Under the pieces are notes generated by a model. It was not told the origin of the DNA. It did not search any database and saw only the letters and a list, made by a program, of their open reading frames with translations. The position numbers and the translations under genes are program-made. This document shows, piece by piece, positions 1-8,326 of a stretch of DNA of 46,349 nucleotides; the stretch's first letter is position 1, and the number at the start of each line of letters is the position of its first letter. The stretch comes from Eshraghiella sp964414835 (GTDB taxonomy: Bacteria > Bacillota > Clostridia > Lachnospirales > Lachnospiraceae), in the NCBI GenBank assembly GCA_964414835.1, contig CAYPWY010000015.1, positions 1 through 46,349 of the forward strand, given 5' to 3'.

Positions 1-1333
1 CCAATACTTCCGGAACCATTTGTTCCACACGCTCAATAATTTCTTCCGCACGGGTAGTAATCGTATCTGCTTTTTCAGATAATTCGCCGATTGCTGCTGT
101 AACATCCTTGCAGATACTGTCTATATCACTAATGCTCTTTGTCTGTACCGCCACGCCAGCTCCCGTCTCTTCCATTATTGCACTGATTTCCATAATATTT
201 CCATTCATTTTGGAAACATTATCATTCGTACCGGATACCATACTCTGAATATGCACAGACTCCTCTTGTGTTTTATGTATTGCAGATAATACTCTCTGCT
301 CTAATTCTTCAATCAAATAACCGATTTCTTTTACTTCTGATTTTTCTGATTTACAATTATTGATTCCGATTACTTTCTCTTTGATAAATTTTTTTAATTC
401 GCCAAGCGGTTTTAACATGATAGAAACCATAATATACAAAAGGATAATGGATACTGCAAGCAATATTATGTCTGCTATCAGCGGAAATATCAGATTCTTT
501 ATGATCTTATTGCCGACTACCGATGTGTTCTGCGCAATTCCCAGCTTCCATCCGGTTGTTTCCACCGTATTTACTGCTAAATACTTATCAGCGCCATCAT
601 AATCCTTAAAGGTTGTTACGCCATCACTTTCCAGATCGACCTCTATCACATCGCTTAATATGGTATTCCCTTCCTCTTTCGGCAGATAGGCTTCATTCTC
701 ATGTGTAATGACACTGTTATCCTCTGCCAGCAGAAATGTCTGGATGCTTTCATCTGTGCTTACATTCTTTACCATTTTAATAAGATTATCTATTGTAATA
801 TCCGCAAGGACTACCGCCTGCTCTCCCCCAATGCTTAAAGGAACGGCAATCGATACAATCATCTGTCCTGTTGCAAAATCCGTATATGGCGCGGTATAAA
901 TCAGTCCGTCTTTAGCAATCGCATCCGTCCACCAGCTTCTTGTTGTCGGATCAAGGTCCAGACTGGAATGGTCTGCCGGAAGGACTCCGCCATTATATCC
1001 AAAACAGCAATAATACATGAGCGCATTATCATTATTTGAAAGGTTTACCTCCAGGAAGTCCATAATAGCTTCCGTATCGTCCTTATCCATAATTTCTAAT
1101 GCACTTTTCATTGTTTCTACTATAGCTGCCTGCTCTATAAGCCATTCATCAATAATATCGCTGGTTCCTTCTGCTTCTGCAATCAAAACATTATTTTCAC
1201 TTGTTTTCAGTGCATCATTCAACACAATGCTGTTAACCACGGCAGTTACTGCAATAATTAGAAGAATACTGATTATCACATATGTTATAACCTTACCTTT
1301 TATACTTCCAAAAAAATGATTTTTTCCATTCAT
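1..1333 (-). CDS. Methyl-accepting chemotaxis protein, C-terminus cut by window edge
   Basis: Open frame read on the minus strand from an ATG at 1331-1333, preceded by a good AGAGGAG site, running off the left edge (444 codons present). A short basic N-terminus is followed by a hydrophobic segment (about residues 10-30), then a long extracytoplasmic region of dCache type (it includes FGYNGGVLPADHSS and WWTDAIAKDGLIYTAPYTD-like stretches typical of these sensors), a second membrane segment (about residues 285-310), a HAMP-like stretch and the beginning of the coiled-coil signalling domain. The kinase-control hairpin tip lies outside the window. By family it senses a small extracellular ligand and controls CheA, so the organism is probably motile. 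The ligand cannot be told. Confidence 0.88.
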   Translation of the reverse strand, partial: MNGKNHFFGSIKGKVITYVIISILLIIAVTAVVNSIVLNDALKTSENNVLIAEAEGTSDIIDEWLIEQAAIVETMKSALEIMDKDDTEAIMDFLEVNLSNNDNALMYYCCFGYNGGVLPADHSSLDLDPTTRSWWTDAIAKDGLIYTAPYTDFATGQMIVSIAVPLSIGGEQAVVLADITIDNLIKMVKNVSTDESIQTFLLAEDNSVITHENEAYLPKEEGNTILSDVIEVDLESDGVTTFKDYDGADKYLAVNTVETTGWKLGIAQNTSVVGNKIIKNLIFPLIADIILLAVSIILLYIMVSIMLKPLGELKKFIKEKVIGINNCKSEKSEVKEIGYLIEELEQRVLSAIHKTQEESVHIQSMVSGTNDNVSKMNGNIMEISAIMEETGAGVAVQTKSISDIDSICKDVTAAIGELSEKADTITTRAEEIIERVEQMVPEVL

Positions 1334-1400
1334 AAGCATTCTCCTCTTCTGTGTTATCACTCAACTGCATATTCTTTCTACGCTCCGATTTGTTTTGATA

Positions 1401-1427
1401 CATTCGTCTGATTCTTTTGACCATTTA
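1401..1427 (-). promoter_or_regulatory. Possible sigma-28-like promoter for the chemoreceptor
   Basis: On the minus strand TAAA (1424-1427) is followed after exactly 15 bases by GACGAATG (1401-1408), which resembles the flagellar sigma pattern TAAA-N15-GCCGATAA at four of eight -10 positions. It lies about 70 bases upstream of the chemoreceptor start. The match is weak; AT-rich sigma-A candidates lie slightly further upstream. Confidence 0.3.
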
Positions 1428-1485
1428 TGATAATATGATAGTATTTAATTGTACTCTAATCCATTGGAAATGTCAACTCCCGGTA

Positions 1486-1644
1486 TCACGGCCGTTTTGC
1501 TCCGGCAGTTTTGCTCCCTGTTACAGTATAACAATGCAATACAATCTGCCCGTCATTCCATTTTACTGATTCTGCAAACAGATAGTCTCTGTCAGGATTA
1601 TCGGTCCCGACAAAATAATATGCTTCATCCGCAGACTTATCATC
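1486..1644 (-). pseudogene. Possible remnant of a small gene (52-codon frame without start)
   Basis: Between the spoVG terminator and the chemoreceptor, the minus strand has an open stretch of 52 codons bounded by an in-frame TAG (1645-1647) and a TGA (1486-1488). It has no ATG, GTG or TTG near its 5' end, yet its translation is of ordinary soluble-protein composition, with segments such as ADEAYYFVGTDNPDRDYLF and VKWNDGQIVLHCYTVTGS. It could be the C-terminal remnant of a decayed gene, or chance. No family was recognised. The rest of the 1334-1710 gap holds only the chemoreceptor promoter region and the spoVG terminator. Confidence 0.3.
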
Positions 1645-1696
1645 CTAAAAAAACACCTCAAATGCCGGCTGTATTATTACCCTGCATTTGAGGTGT
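1644..1696 (-). terminator. Intrinsic terminator after spoVG
   Basis: A perfect 13-bp inverted repeat (arms 1653-1665 and 1684-1696, 18-base loop) begins 15 bases after the spoVG stop and is followed on the minus strand by a run of seven T. Confidence 0.85.
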
Positions 1697-1710
1697 ACTT
1701 GCTGTTGATT

Positions 1711-1968
1711 CTACTCTTCTGCCGTTTCGTAGGCTTCCAGTATCTGCCTCTGAATACGGTCTCTTGTGTCGGAATTAATCGGGTGTGCAATATCCCTGTA
1801 CTCACCGTCAAGTGATTTCTTACTTGGCATTGCAATGAAAAGTCCCTTGTCTCCATCAATTACCTTAATATCATGAATTACAAATTCGTGGTCAATTGTG
1901 ATTGATACGACTGCTTTCATTTTACCTTCTTTGTCTACTTTACGTACTCTGACGTCTGTTATCTGCAT
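1711..1968 (-). CDS. spoVG: Septation / sporulation regulator SpoVG
   Basis: 85 residues, close to the usual SpoVG length. It begins with the conserved MQITDVRVRKV and carries the KGLFIAMPSKK and YRDIAHPINSDTR motifs that mark this small nucleic-acid-binding protein family. In Bacillus SpoVG affects septation and sporulation, and in other Firmicutes it acts as a global DNA/RNA-binding regulator. An AGGAAGGGG ribosome site lies upstream of the ATG, and a strong terminator follows. It lies 88 bases downstream of glgD on the same strand, so it may be read through from the glycogen genes or have its own promoter in that gap. Confidence 0.95.
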   Translation of the reverse strand: MQITDVRVRKVDKEGKMKAVVSITIDHEFVIHDIKVIDGDKGLFIAMPSKKSLDGEYRDIAHPINSDTRDRIQRQILEAYETAEE

Positions 1969-2056
1969 ATGTATTGCCCCTTCCTGTGCATAATATCCTT
2001 ATTCGTAAACACCCCATAAGTGTACGAATGTTCCTTCCGCTTCCCATTGCGGACTA

Positions 2057-3178
2057 TCAGATAGAAAACCTGTCGTTCTTCTCCACAACGATTTTGATTT
2101 CTCCTGCTTTGCCAACATAAGTTGTATTAGGCCTTATTGTATCCCTGCTCTCAATGATACAGTTTTCAAAATAAGTGTTATCTCCGATGTGAACATCATT
2201 AAGTACGATACAATTCTTGATTGTACAGTTATTCCCGATATATACCTTTTTAAAGATTACGGAATCCTCTACGCTGCCGTTGATAATACAACCGCTGGCA
2301 ATCAGACTGTTCTTGACACTTGAACCCGGATTGTACTTAGCCGGAGCCAAATCATCAACCTTGGAATATATATCTGAGTACTGCTTGAAAAAGAAATCTC
2401 TTACCTCTCTCTTGAGGAAATCCATATTGGTCTTAAAATAGGCCTCTGCCGTAGCTATATTGCTCCAATATGTATCTAACTTGTACGCATATATTCTCTT
2501 GATATTTTTATATCTTATAAGAATATCCTTAACAAAGTCATATCTGTCTTCCTCATACGCCTTCTGGAGAAGCTCAATAAGAAGTCTTCTTCTTATTACA
2601 TAAATACCTGTTGATACGGTCGTAATATCTGTCTCAACCGGTTTCTCCTCAAAATCAGTTATTCTATTATCCTCTGCAAGCTTAACAACGCCAAATCTTG
2701 TAGCATCGTCAGCAGATTCAATATCCTTAACTACAACTGTTATGTCTGCTTTCTTCTCAATGTGGTATTCAAGCACTTTGTTATAATCAAGCTTATATAC
2801 GCCGTCACCCGATGCAATTACAACATAAGGTTCATGGCTGTTTCTCAGAAAATCAAGGTTCTGATACAGAGCATCGGCAGTGCCTCTGTACCATACACTG
2901 TTTTCAGTAGTAATAGTAGGATTGAATACAAACAATCCTCCCTGTTTTCTGCCAAAATCCCACCACTTGGAAGAGCTCAGATGTTCATTGAGCGACCTTG
3001 CGTTATACTGTGTGATAACTGCCACCTTCCCAATATGTGAATTGGACATATTACTCAGAGCAAAGTCAATTGTTCTATAACTGCCTGCGATTGGCATAGC
3101 CGCAATTGCCCTCTTGTTAGACAATTCGCGCATTAACTTGTTATTTCCACCTGCTAAAATTACACCTACTGCTCTCAT
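2057..3178 (-). CDS. glgD: GlgD, regulatory subunit of glucose-1-phosphate adenylyltransferase
   Basis: 373 residues, homologous along its length to the neighbouring GlgC: an N-terminal nucleotidyltransferase fold and a C-terminal left-handed beta-helix of hexapeptide-like repeats (about residues 285-360). The N-terminal pyrophosphorylase loop is altered: GlgC has GGQGSRLG, whereas here it reads GGNNKLMR. This is the usual picture for GlgD, a partner that raises GlgC activity and has little or none itself. The GDGVYKLDY segment near residue 124 corresponds to the GlgC active-site stretch. Its ATG overlaps the glgC stop by four bases (ATGA), implying translational coupling and a mixed GlgC/GlgD complex making ADP-glucose for glycogen. 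Confidence 0.95.
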   Translation of the reverse strand: MRAVGVILAGGNNKLMRELSNKRAIAAMPIAGSYRTIDFALSNMSNSHIGKVAVITQYNARSLNEHLSSSKWWDFGRKQGGLFVFNPTITTENSVWYRGTADALYQNLDFLRNSHEPYVVIASGDGVYKLDYNKVLEYHIEKKADITVVVKDIESADDATRFGVVKLAEDNRITDFEEKPVETDITTVSTGIYVIRRRLLIELLQKAYEEDRYDFVKDILIRYKNIKRIYAYKLDTYWSNIATAEAYFKTNMDFLKREVRDFFFKQYSDIYSKVDDLAPAKYNPGSSVKNSLIASGCIINGSVEDSVIFKKVYIGNNCTIKNCIVLNDVHIGDNTYFENCIIESRDTIRPNTTYVGKAGEIKIVVEKNDRFSI

Positions 3179-4449
3179 CTGTCTTCACCTGCCTTAATAA
3201 TATATCCGCCTGCTTCAAGTTCTCCGCCAGGATAATCAGAAGTTTCAGTGACACCTGAAATAGCAGTATTCTTGCCAATTTTAACATTAGACGGTATATA
3301 TGAATTCTCACCAACTGTTACAAGGTCAGAAGCATACACCTTAGTATCAAGCTTACTTGGTGCTTCCTCGCCTATACCAATTTCCGTATTTTCTCCGATT
3401 TCTACACTGTCAGCAATAATCGCTTTGTAAATCTTGGTGTTTTTACCCACAACTGTGTTCTGCATAATGATTGAGTCCTCAACAACGGCACCTTCCTCTA
3501 TGGTTACACCGGAACCGATTACAGAGTTCTTAACATTACCGTATACCTCGGAGCCCTCTCCGATAATGCTTCTTTCAATGGTGGCATCTGCTGATATATA
3601 CTGAGGCGGAATGGCATTTGCCTTAGTGTATATTTTCCAGAGTTCCTCATAAAGATTAAATTCAGGAATTATATCAATAAGCTCCATGTTAGCTTCCCAA
3701 TATGAGCTTAATGTTCCTACATCCTTCCAATATCCATTGTACTCATAAGCAAAAAGTCTCTTCTGATTCTCAAAGCAGTAAGGAATAATGTGCTTACCAA
3801 AGTCACATCCCTTCTGGTCCTTCATCTTGGCAAGTGCTTCCTTAAGAACCTTCCAGCTGAATATGTATATACCCATTGATGCAAGATTGCTTCTAGGGTT
3901 AGCCGGTTTCTCTTCAAATTCTGTTATCTTATTATCATCATCCGTTATAAGAATACCAAATCTGCTTGCTTCCTCCAAAGGAACAGGCATTGCTGCGATT
4001 GTAACATCAGCATTGTTTGCCTTGTGGTAATCAAGCATTATCTCATAATCCATCTTATAAATGTGGTCGCCTGATAAGATAAGTACATAATCCGGATTAT
4101 ATAATTCCATATAATCAAGGTTCTGATAAATTGCATTGGCGGTACCTGTGTACCACTCGCTGTTGGTACTTCTCTCATATGGCGGAAGGATTGTCACACC
4201 GCCCACATTACGGTCCAAATCCCATGGGATTCCGATTCCAATATGAGTGTTAAGTCTTAAAGGCTGATACTGTGTAAGCACACCCACCGTATCAATGCCT
4301 GAGTTAATACAGTTGCTTAACGGAAAATCTATTATTCGATATTTGCCGCCAAAAGCAACGGCAGGCTTGGCTACCTTAGATGTAAGAACACCCAGACGGC
4401 TGCCTTGTCCACCAGCCAATAACATGGCTATCATTTCTTTCTTTACCAT
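3175..4449 (-). CDS. glgC: Glucose-1-phosphate adenylyltransferase, catalytic subunit GlgC
   Basis: 424 residues from the ATG at 4447-4449. The frame continues up to a GTG at 4458, but that codon lies inside the AGAGGTG ribosome site, so the ATG six bases downstream is preferred. It has the nucleotide-binding loop GGQGSRLG, the KPAVAFGGKYRIIDF and SGDHIYKMDYE segments (the latter with the catalytic Asp) and a C-terminal beta-helix repeat region. It makes ADP-glucose from ATP and glucose-1-phosphate, the committed step of bacterial glycogen synthesis. It is the first gene of glgC-glgD; spoVG follows. No glgA or glgB lies in the window. A short inverted repeat (CTAGT / ACTAG, about 4461-4481) lies directly upstream. 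Confidence 0.96.
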   Translation of the reverse strand: MVKKEMIAMLLAGGQGSRLGVLTSKVAKPAVAFGGKYRIIDFPLSNCINSGIDTVGVLTQYQPLRLNTHIGIGIPWDLDRNVGGVTILPPYERSTNSEWYTGTANAIYQNLDYMELYNPDYVLILSGDHIYKMDYEIMLDYHKANNADVTIAAMPVPLEEASRFGILITDDDNKITEFEEKPANPRSNLASMGIYIFSWKVLKEALAKMKDQKGCDFGKHIIPYCFENQKRLFAYEYNGYWKDVGTLSSYWEANMELIDIIPEFNLYEELWKIYTKANAIPPQYISADATIERSIIGEGSEVYGNVKNSVIGSGVTIEEGAVVEDSIIMQNTVVGKNTKIYKAIIADSVEIGENTEIGIGEEAPSKLDTKVYASDLVTVGENSYIPSNVKIGKNTAISGVTETSDYPGGELEAGGYIIKAGEDR

Positions 4450-4662
4450 ATAATTCACCTCTAGTCAGTATATTTACTAGTCTGCTTTCGTAGTATACAT
4501 ATTGTACCATAAGTCTGAGATAATTTAAAGTAAAAATCGTAATTTTACTAAAAAATTACTTGATTTCTGGAAATTTTTGTATACATTTTACAATATCTGG
4601 TAGAAAATTCTTATATTACACTATATGTAGATTGACCAATTTCATTCCATTTTTTTATATAC

Positions 4663-4692
4663 TTTACATTTACCTCCAAATTGGTATACAAT
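4663..4692 (+). promoter_or_regulatory. Candidate sigma-A promoter for murC
   Basis: TTTACA (4663-4668) and TACAAT (4687-4692) with an 18-base spacer, about 65 bases before the murC start. The intergenic space 4450-4760 is very AT-rich and must also hold the divergent glgC promoter; an extended -10 (TGGTACAAT on the minus strand near 4502-4510) is a candidate. No gene or other element was seen in it. Confidence 0.45.
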
Positions 4693-4760
4693 ATATTTAT
4701 ATTTATCAGGATAGCTTCATTGTACTTTTCATGTACATATGTTGTCAGATTGGAGAAAAT

Positions 4761-6143
4761 ATGTATCACATAGATTTTAATCAACCGGTTCATGTGTATT
4801 TTATGGGAATCGGCGGAATAAGCATGAGCGGTCTTGCAGACATTCTTTTTTCAAAAGGTTTTACAATATCAGGTTCCGATATGAAGCAGTCGGACCTGAC
4901 AGATAAATTATCAGCCCAAGGTATCAAAGTTTATATAGGTCAGAAAGCGGATAACATTACTGACGATATTGATGTGGTTGTTTACACTGCCGCCATCAAC
5001 AGTGAAAATCCCGAATTTAAGGCAGTACTTGAAAAGGGACTGCCAATCCTTACCAGAGCCCAGCTTTTAGGGGAGATTATGGCTAATTATAAAGTGGCAA
5101 TCGGTGTTGCCGGAACCCACGGAAAAACAACTACCACTTCTATGATTACCGAAATTCTTTTGGCTGCCAATTTGGACCCTACCGTGTCAGTGGGAGGAAT
5201 TTTGCCTTCAATAGGAGGCAATCTCAGGGTAGGCCATTCCGGAAATTTTATAACCGAGGCATGCGAATACACCAACAGCTTTTTGTCCTTCTGCCCTACA
5301 ATCGAGGTAATTCTCAATGTACAGGAGGACCACCTTGATTTCTTCAAGGATATTAATGATATTCGCAGCTCATTTAAGAAATTTGCTGAATTGCTTCCGG
5401 CTGACGGTCTTTTGGTAATTAACGGTGATATTGATGATTATGGCTATATATCGGAGAACGTACATTGTCCTGTTATAACGGTAGGAAGCAGCGCCGACTG
5501 TGACTACACCGCCGAAAATATTACTTATAATCATATGGGCTGCTGCACCTATACGCTTGTGAAAAACAAAAAACCTTGCGGAACAATTACTCTTGGCACT
5601 CCGGGAATGCATAATGTGTATAACAGTCTGGCTGCTATTGCTGTTGCAGAACACCTGAATGTTTCCGACAACATTTTCAGGGATGCTCTTCTTTCTTTTA
5701 GCGGTACGGACAGACGTTTCCAGAAAAAAGGCGAGCTTAACGGATTTACGGTAATTGATGACTATGCACACCATCCCACAGAGATATGTGCCACACTCGA
5801 TTCTGCCGCTAAATATCCCCATAACCGTATTGTATGTGTTTTCCAGCCCCACACATACACAAGAACCAAGGCATTTCTTAATGATTTTGCCTCAGCCTTA
5901 AGCCGGGCGGACGAAGTTATTCTGGCAGATATATATGCCGCCAGAGAGAAGAACACCATCGGCATATCCTCAATGGATTTAAAAAACCTGATTGACAAGT
6001 CAGGCACGCCTTGTATATATGAGCCTGATTTTTCTAAGATAGAACAGCATATTATAGACACCTGCGGCGAAGGTGATTTAGTGATAACCATGGGCGCCGG
6101 CAACATTGTTGAAGTGGGTGAACATCTTTTGCAAAATTATTAG
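4761..6143 (+). CDS. murC: UDP-N-acetylmuramate--L-alanine ligase MurC
   Basis: 460 residues from the ATG at 4761, which follows TTGGAG; the longer open frame upstream is AT-rich, has no ribosome site and reads unlike protein. MurC adds L-alanine to UDP-MurNAc, the first peptide step of peptidoglycan precursor synthesis in the cytoplasm. Visible motifs are the N-terminal Rossmann loop GIGGISMSG (about residue 17), the ATP loop GTHGKTTTT (118-126), and DRRFQKKG and DDYAHHPTEI in the central-to-C-terminal domains. Length matches the family. It stands alone, with the primosome genes following after 110 bases under what appears to be their own promoter. Confidence 0.96.
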   Translation: MYHIDFNQPVHVYFMGIGGISMSGLADILFSKGFTISGSDMKQSDLTDKLSAQGIKVYIGQKADNITDDIDVVVYTAAINSENPEFKAVLEKGLPILTRAQLLGEIMANYKVAIGVAGTHGKTTTTSMITEILLAANLDPTVSVGGILPSIGGNLRVGHSGNFITEACEYTNSFLSFCPTIEVILNVQEDHLDFFKDINDIRSSFKKFAELLPADGLLVINGDIDDYGYISENVHCPVITVGSSADCDYTAENITYNHMGCCTYTLVKNKKPCGTITLGTPGMHNVYNSLAAIAVAEHLNVSDNIFRDALLSFSGTDRRFQKKGELNGFTVIDDYAHHPTEICATLDSAAKYPHNRIVCVFQPHTYTRTKAFLNDFASALSRADEVILADIYAAREKNTIGISSMDLKNLIDKSGTPCIYEPDFSKIEQHIIDTCGEGDLVITMGAGNIVEVGEHLLQNY

Positions 6144-6145
6144 AC

Positions 6146-6154
6146 TTATCCACA
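6146..6154 (+). promoter_or_regulatory. Perfect DnaA box upstream of primosome genes
   Basis: TTATCCACA, identical to the consensus DnaA box, three bases after the murC stop and about 60 bases upstream of the candidate -10 for the DnaD/DnaI pair. A second degenerate copy (ATTTCCACA, 6155-6163) abuts it. A single 9-mer match in 46 kb could be chance; the placement is what makes it notable. Confidence 0.5.
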
Positions 6155-6189
6155 ATTTCCACAAATTTCATATTTTGTAAAGTTTGATG

Positions 6190-6218
6190 TTCTCTTTTAA
6201 AAAATGCTGTGGTATACT
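6190..6218 (+). promoter_or_regulatory. Candidate promoter of the dnaD-dnaI-prs group
   Basis: TATACT (6213-6218) preceded by TGTGG, with a weak -35 candidate TTCTCT (6190-6195) at 17 bases. It lies 36 bases before the DnaD-type gene, whose AGGAGG site is at 6237-6242. Confidence 0.45.
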
Positions 6219-6253
6219 TCAATGGCAACGCACTTTAGGAGGACATAGACAGA

Positions 6254-7327
6254 ATGAGGAAGATGACTCTCAACTCAGTTAAAAAGAATAACGAGACTTC
6301 TGTATCCAATATATTTCTGGATAATTATATGAAGGATGCCAATGGCGAATTTGTCAAGGTGTATCTCTATCTTTTGAGATGCATGGGAGATTCTTCCCAG
6401 TCTCTTTCTCTGTGCGATATTGCGGACAAGCTTAATCACACTGAGAAGGATGTGGTGCGCGCTTTAAAATACTGGGATATGCATAATGTGCTTTCAGTTA
6501 CTTTTGATAAAGAAAGCGGGGAGCCGTCATCCATCACAGTGCTGCCCCTTGATTCAGATGTTTCCGTAAATACCAATAGCAGTAATAAGGATACTTCTGA
6601 TAATATACCGTCCGTTAATAAGCAGGCTGATGCTTCTTCCAATACCTCCAAGACTTATTTTTCCAGAGCGGAGCTTAAGGAGCTTAAAGAACGCGAGGAC
6701 ATTAAGCAGCTCTTATATATTGTTGAGAAATATACCGGCATGCCATTATCTTACAATGATATGCAGATTGTTTTATATATTAAAGAAACCTTGGGACTTT
6801 CCAGTGAACTTATAGAATACCTTGTTGAATATTGTGTCAGCAACCAGCACACAAGCCTTAGATATATGGAAAAAGTTGCCTTGGCATGGTCGGACCAGGG
6901 AATTGCCACTGTTGATGATGCCAAATGCGCTTCCACTATGTACAGCCGCCGCACGCTTCCTATAATCAAGGCATTGGGCATTTCGGACAGAAATCTTACA
7001 CCTGCCGAGCTGGATTTCATTAACAGGTGGTACGACGAGTACGGTTTCGACAAGGAATTGCTGGTGGAAGCATGCAAGCGTACCGTTTTAAGTATGGGTA
7101 AGCCTAATTTCAGTTATGCAGACGGTATTCTGCGCAAATGGAAGTCTGCAGGTGTCCATACCGCAGAGGAGCTTAAGGTTCTGGATGCCGGTTTCAGGGC
7201 TAAAATAACCATACCTGTTACCAACAAACAGACAGGCTCAAAGCAGACTAACAAGTTTAACAATTTTTCACAGCGTACATACAATTTTGAGGAGATGGAA
7301 AAATCTCTTATAAATAACGACAAATAG
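6254..7327 (+). CDS. DnaD-domain primosomal protein
   Basis: 357 residues. The N-terminal 95 residues resemble the winged-helix domain of DnaD/DnaB proteins (VYLYLLRCMGD, ALKYWDMHNVL). A Ser/Asn/Asp-rich linker (about 100-135) follows, then two DnaB_2/DnaD C-terminal repeats; the last contains the family YxxxILxxW signature (YADGILRKW, near residue 293). In Firmicutes such proteins remodel DNA and help load the replicative helicase at origins and stalled forks. The next gene, 15 bases downstream, is the helicase-loader ATPase, so the two probably work as one primosome unit. A second ATG at 6263 is an alternative start. Asn/Gln-rich C-terminal tail. Confidence 0.88.
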   Translation: MRKMTLNSVKKNNETSVSNIFLDNYMKDANGEFVKVYLYLLRCMGDSSQSLSLCDIADKLNHTEKDVVRALKYWDMHNVLSVTFDKESGEPSSITVLPLDSDVSVNTNSSNKDTSDNIPSVNKQADASSNTSKTYFSRAELKELKEREDIKQLLYIVEKYTGMPLSYNDMQIVLYIKETLGLSSELIEYLVEYCVSNQHTSLRYMEKVALAWSDQGIATVDDAKCASTMYSRRTLPIIKALGISDRNLTPAELDFINRWYDEYGFDKELLVEACKRTVLSMGKPNFSYADGILRKWKSAGVHTAEELKVLDAGFRAKITIPVTNKQTGSKQTNKFNNFSQRTYNFEEMEKSLINNDK

Positions 7328-7342
7328 ACGGAGGATGTTGTT

Positions 7343-8302
7343 GTGGTACTTAACAATTCACAGTATGACGAGATAATGCGTGAATACGAAGCCAGACAGA
7401 CACGCACACGGCATGAGCTTGACAGGAAAACTGCCGAGGTTTTTATTGCCATACCTGAATACAAGACGCTCTGCGACAAAATATCACAGCTCTCAGTGGA
7501 TGCTGCCAAAGCCTCTCTCCGCGGTGAAAACAGGCTTTCCGAATTGGACAGCCAGATATCATCTATCAGAAAACAGATGGTAAACGCCCTTGTTCTGGCA
7601 GGATTTCCTGAAAATTATCTCACTCCGTCATACAAATGTGAATTGTGTAAAGACACAGGATATATAGGCAACGACAAATGTTCTTGTTTTATTCAGTCCG
7701 CCATTGACTTGCTTTACAGGCAGTCCAATATCAAACAGATTCTTGAGAATGAGAATTTTGATAATTTTTCCATTGATTACTATTCAAGCGAATATACGGA
7801 TTCCGCAACCGGACTTACAGCACGTGACAATGCTTCCCGTGTTTTTTCCAGATGCCGTGACTTTTCGGACAATTTTCCTTCCGGCGAAAATATTTTATTC
7901 TATGGCGATACGGGTGTAGGCAAGACATTTTTATCCAACTGCATTGCCAAGGAGCTGCTTGACAGTGCCCACAGCGTATTATATATGTCTGCCATTGAAC
8001 TTTTTGAGAGCTTTTCGGCATATTCCGATAATGATGACGACAATATACAGTCACATATTACTGAATGTGAACTACTTATCATAGATGATTTAGGAACTGA
8101 ATTATCCAATTCATTTACTAATTCCAAATTGTTTTACTGTATTAACAGCCGCCTTCTCGGAGGCAAATCTACCATAATCTCTACCAATCTTTCACTTGAA
8201 GAGCTTATGAACAACTATTCCGAGAGAATTTTTTCACGAATATCCAGCTCTTACAAGCTTTTTAAGCTTTTTGGAGATGATATAAGAATATTAAAGAAAT
8301 AA
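7343..8302 (+). CDS. DnaI/DnaC-type helicase-loader ATPase
   Basis: 319 residues, starting at GTG 7343 eight bases after GGAGG. The N-terminal third is charged and helical, followed by a Cys-rich patch (CELC...CSC, about residues 99-114) that could bind zinc, as in the N-terminal domain of Bacillus DnaI. The AAA+ domain has Walker A GDTGVGKT (188-195), Walker B LLIIDDLGTE (about 245-254) and a sensor-like IISTNLS. By family it loads the DnaB-type helicase onto DNA with the help of the DnaD-like partner encoded just upstream. IstB-type transposition helpers share the ATPase fold, but no transposase is near and the DnaD neighbour argues for replication. Confidence 0.88.
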   Translation: MVLNNSQYDEIMREYEARQTRTRHELDRKTAEVFIAIPEYKTLCDKISQLSVDAAKASLRGENRLSELDSQISSIRKQMVNALVLAGFPENYLTPSYKCELCKDTGYIGNDKCSCFIQSAIDLLYRQSNIKQILENENFDNFSIDYYSSEYTDSATGLTARDNASRVFSRCRDFSDNFPSGENILFYGDTGVGKTFLSNCIAKELLDSAHSVLYMSAIELFESFSAYSDNDDDNIQSHITECELLIIDDLGTELSNSFTNSKLFYCINSRLLGGKSTIISTNLSLEELMNNYSERIFSRISSSYKLFKLFGDDIRILKK

Positions 8303-8326
8303 TTCACTATATGGAGGAGTACCACT

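Noticed and set aside
1449..1691. 80-codon plus-strand frame in the spoVG-chemoreceptor gap
   Set aside because: It runs through the spoVG terminator, has no ribosome site, and is opposite a more protein-like minus-strand stretch.
4560..4760. Upstream extension of the murC frame
   Set aside because: AT-rich, Ile/Tyr/Phe-heavy translation with no ribosome site; ATG 4761 has a good one and gives the family length.
5370..5852. 160-codon minus-strand frame inside murC
   Set aside because: Antisense to intact MurC motifs; no ribosome site or recognisable domain.
7343..8302. IstB-type transposition helper
   Set aside because: The ATPase fold fits, but no transposase or terminal repeats are nearby and the DnaD-type neighbour points to helicase loading.
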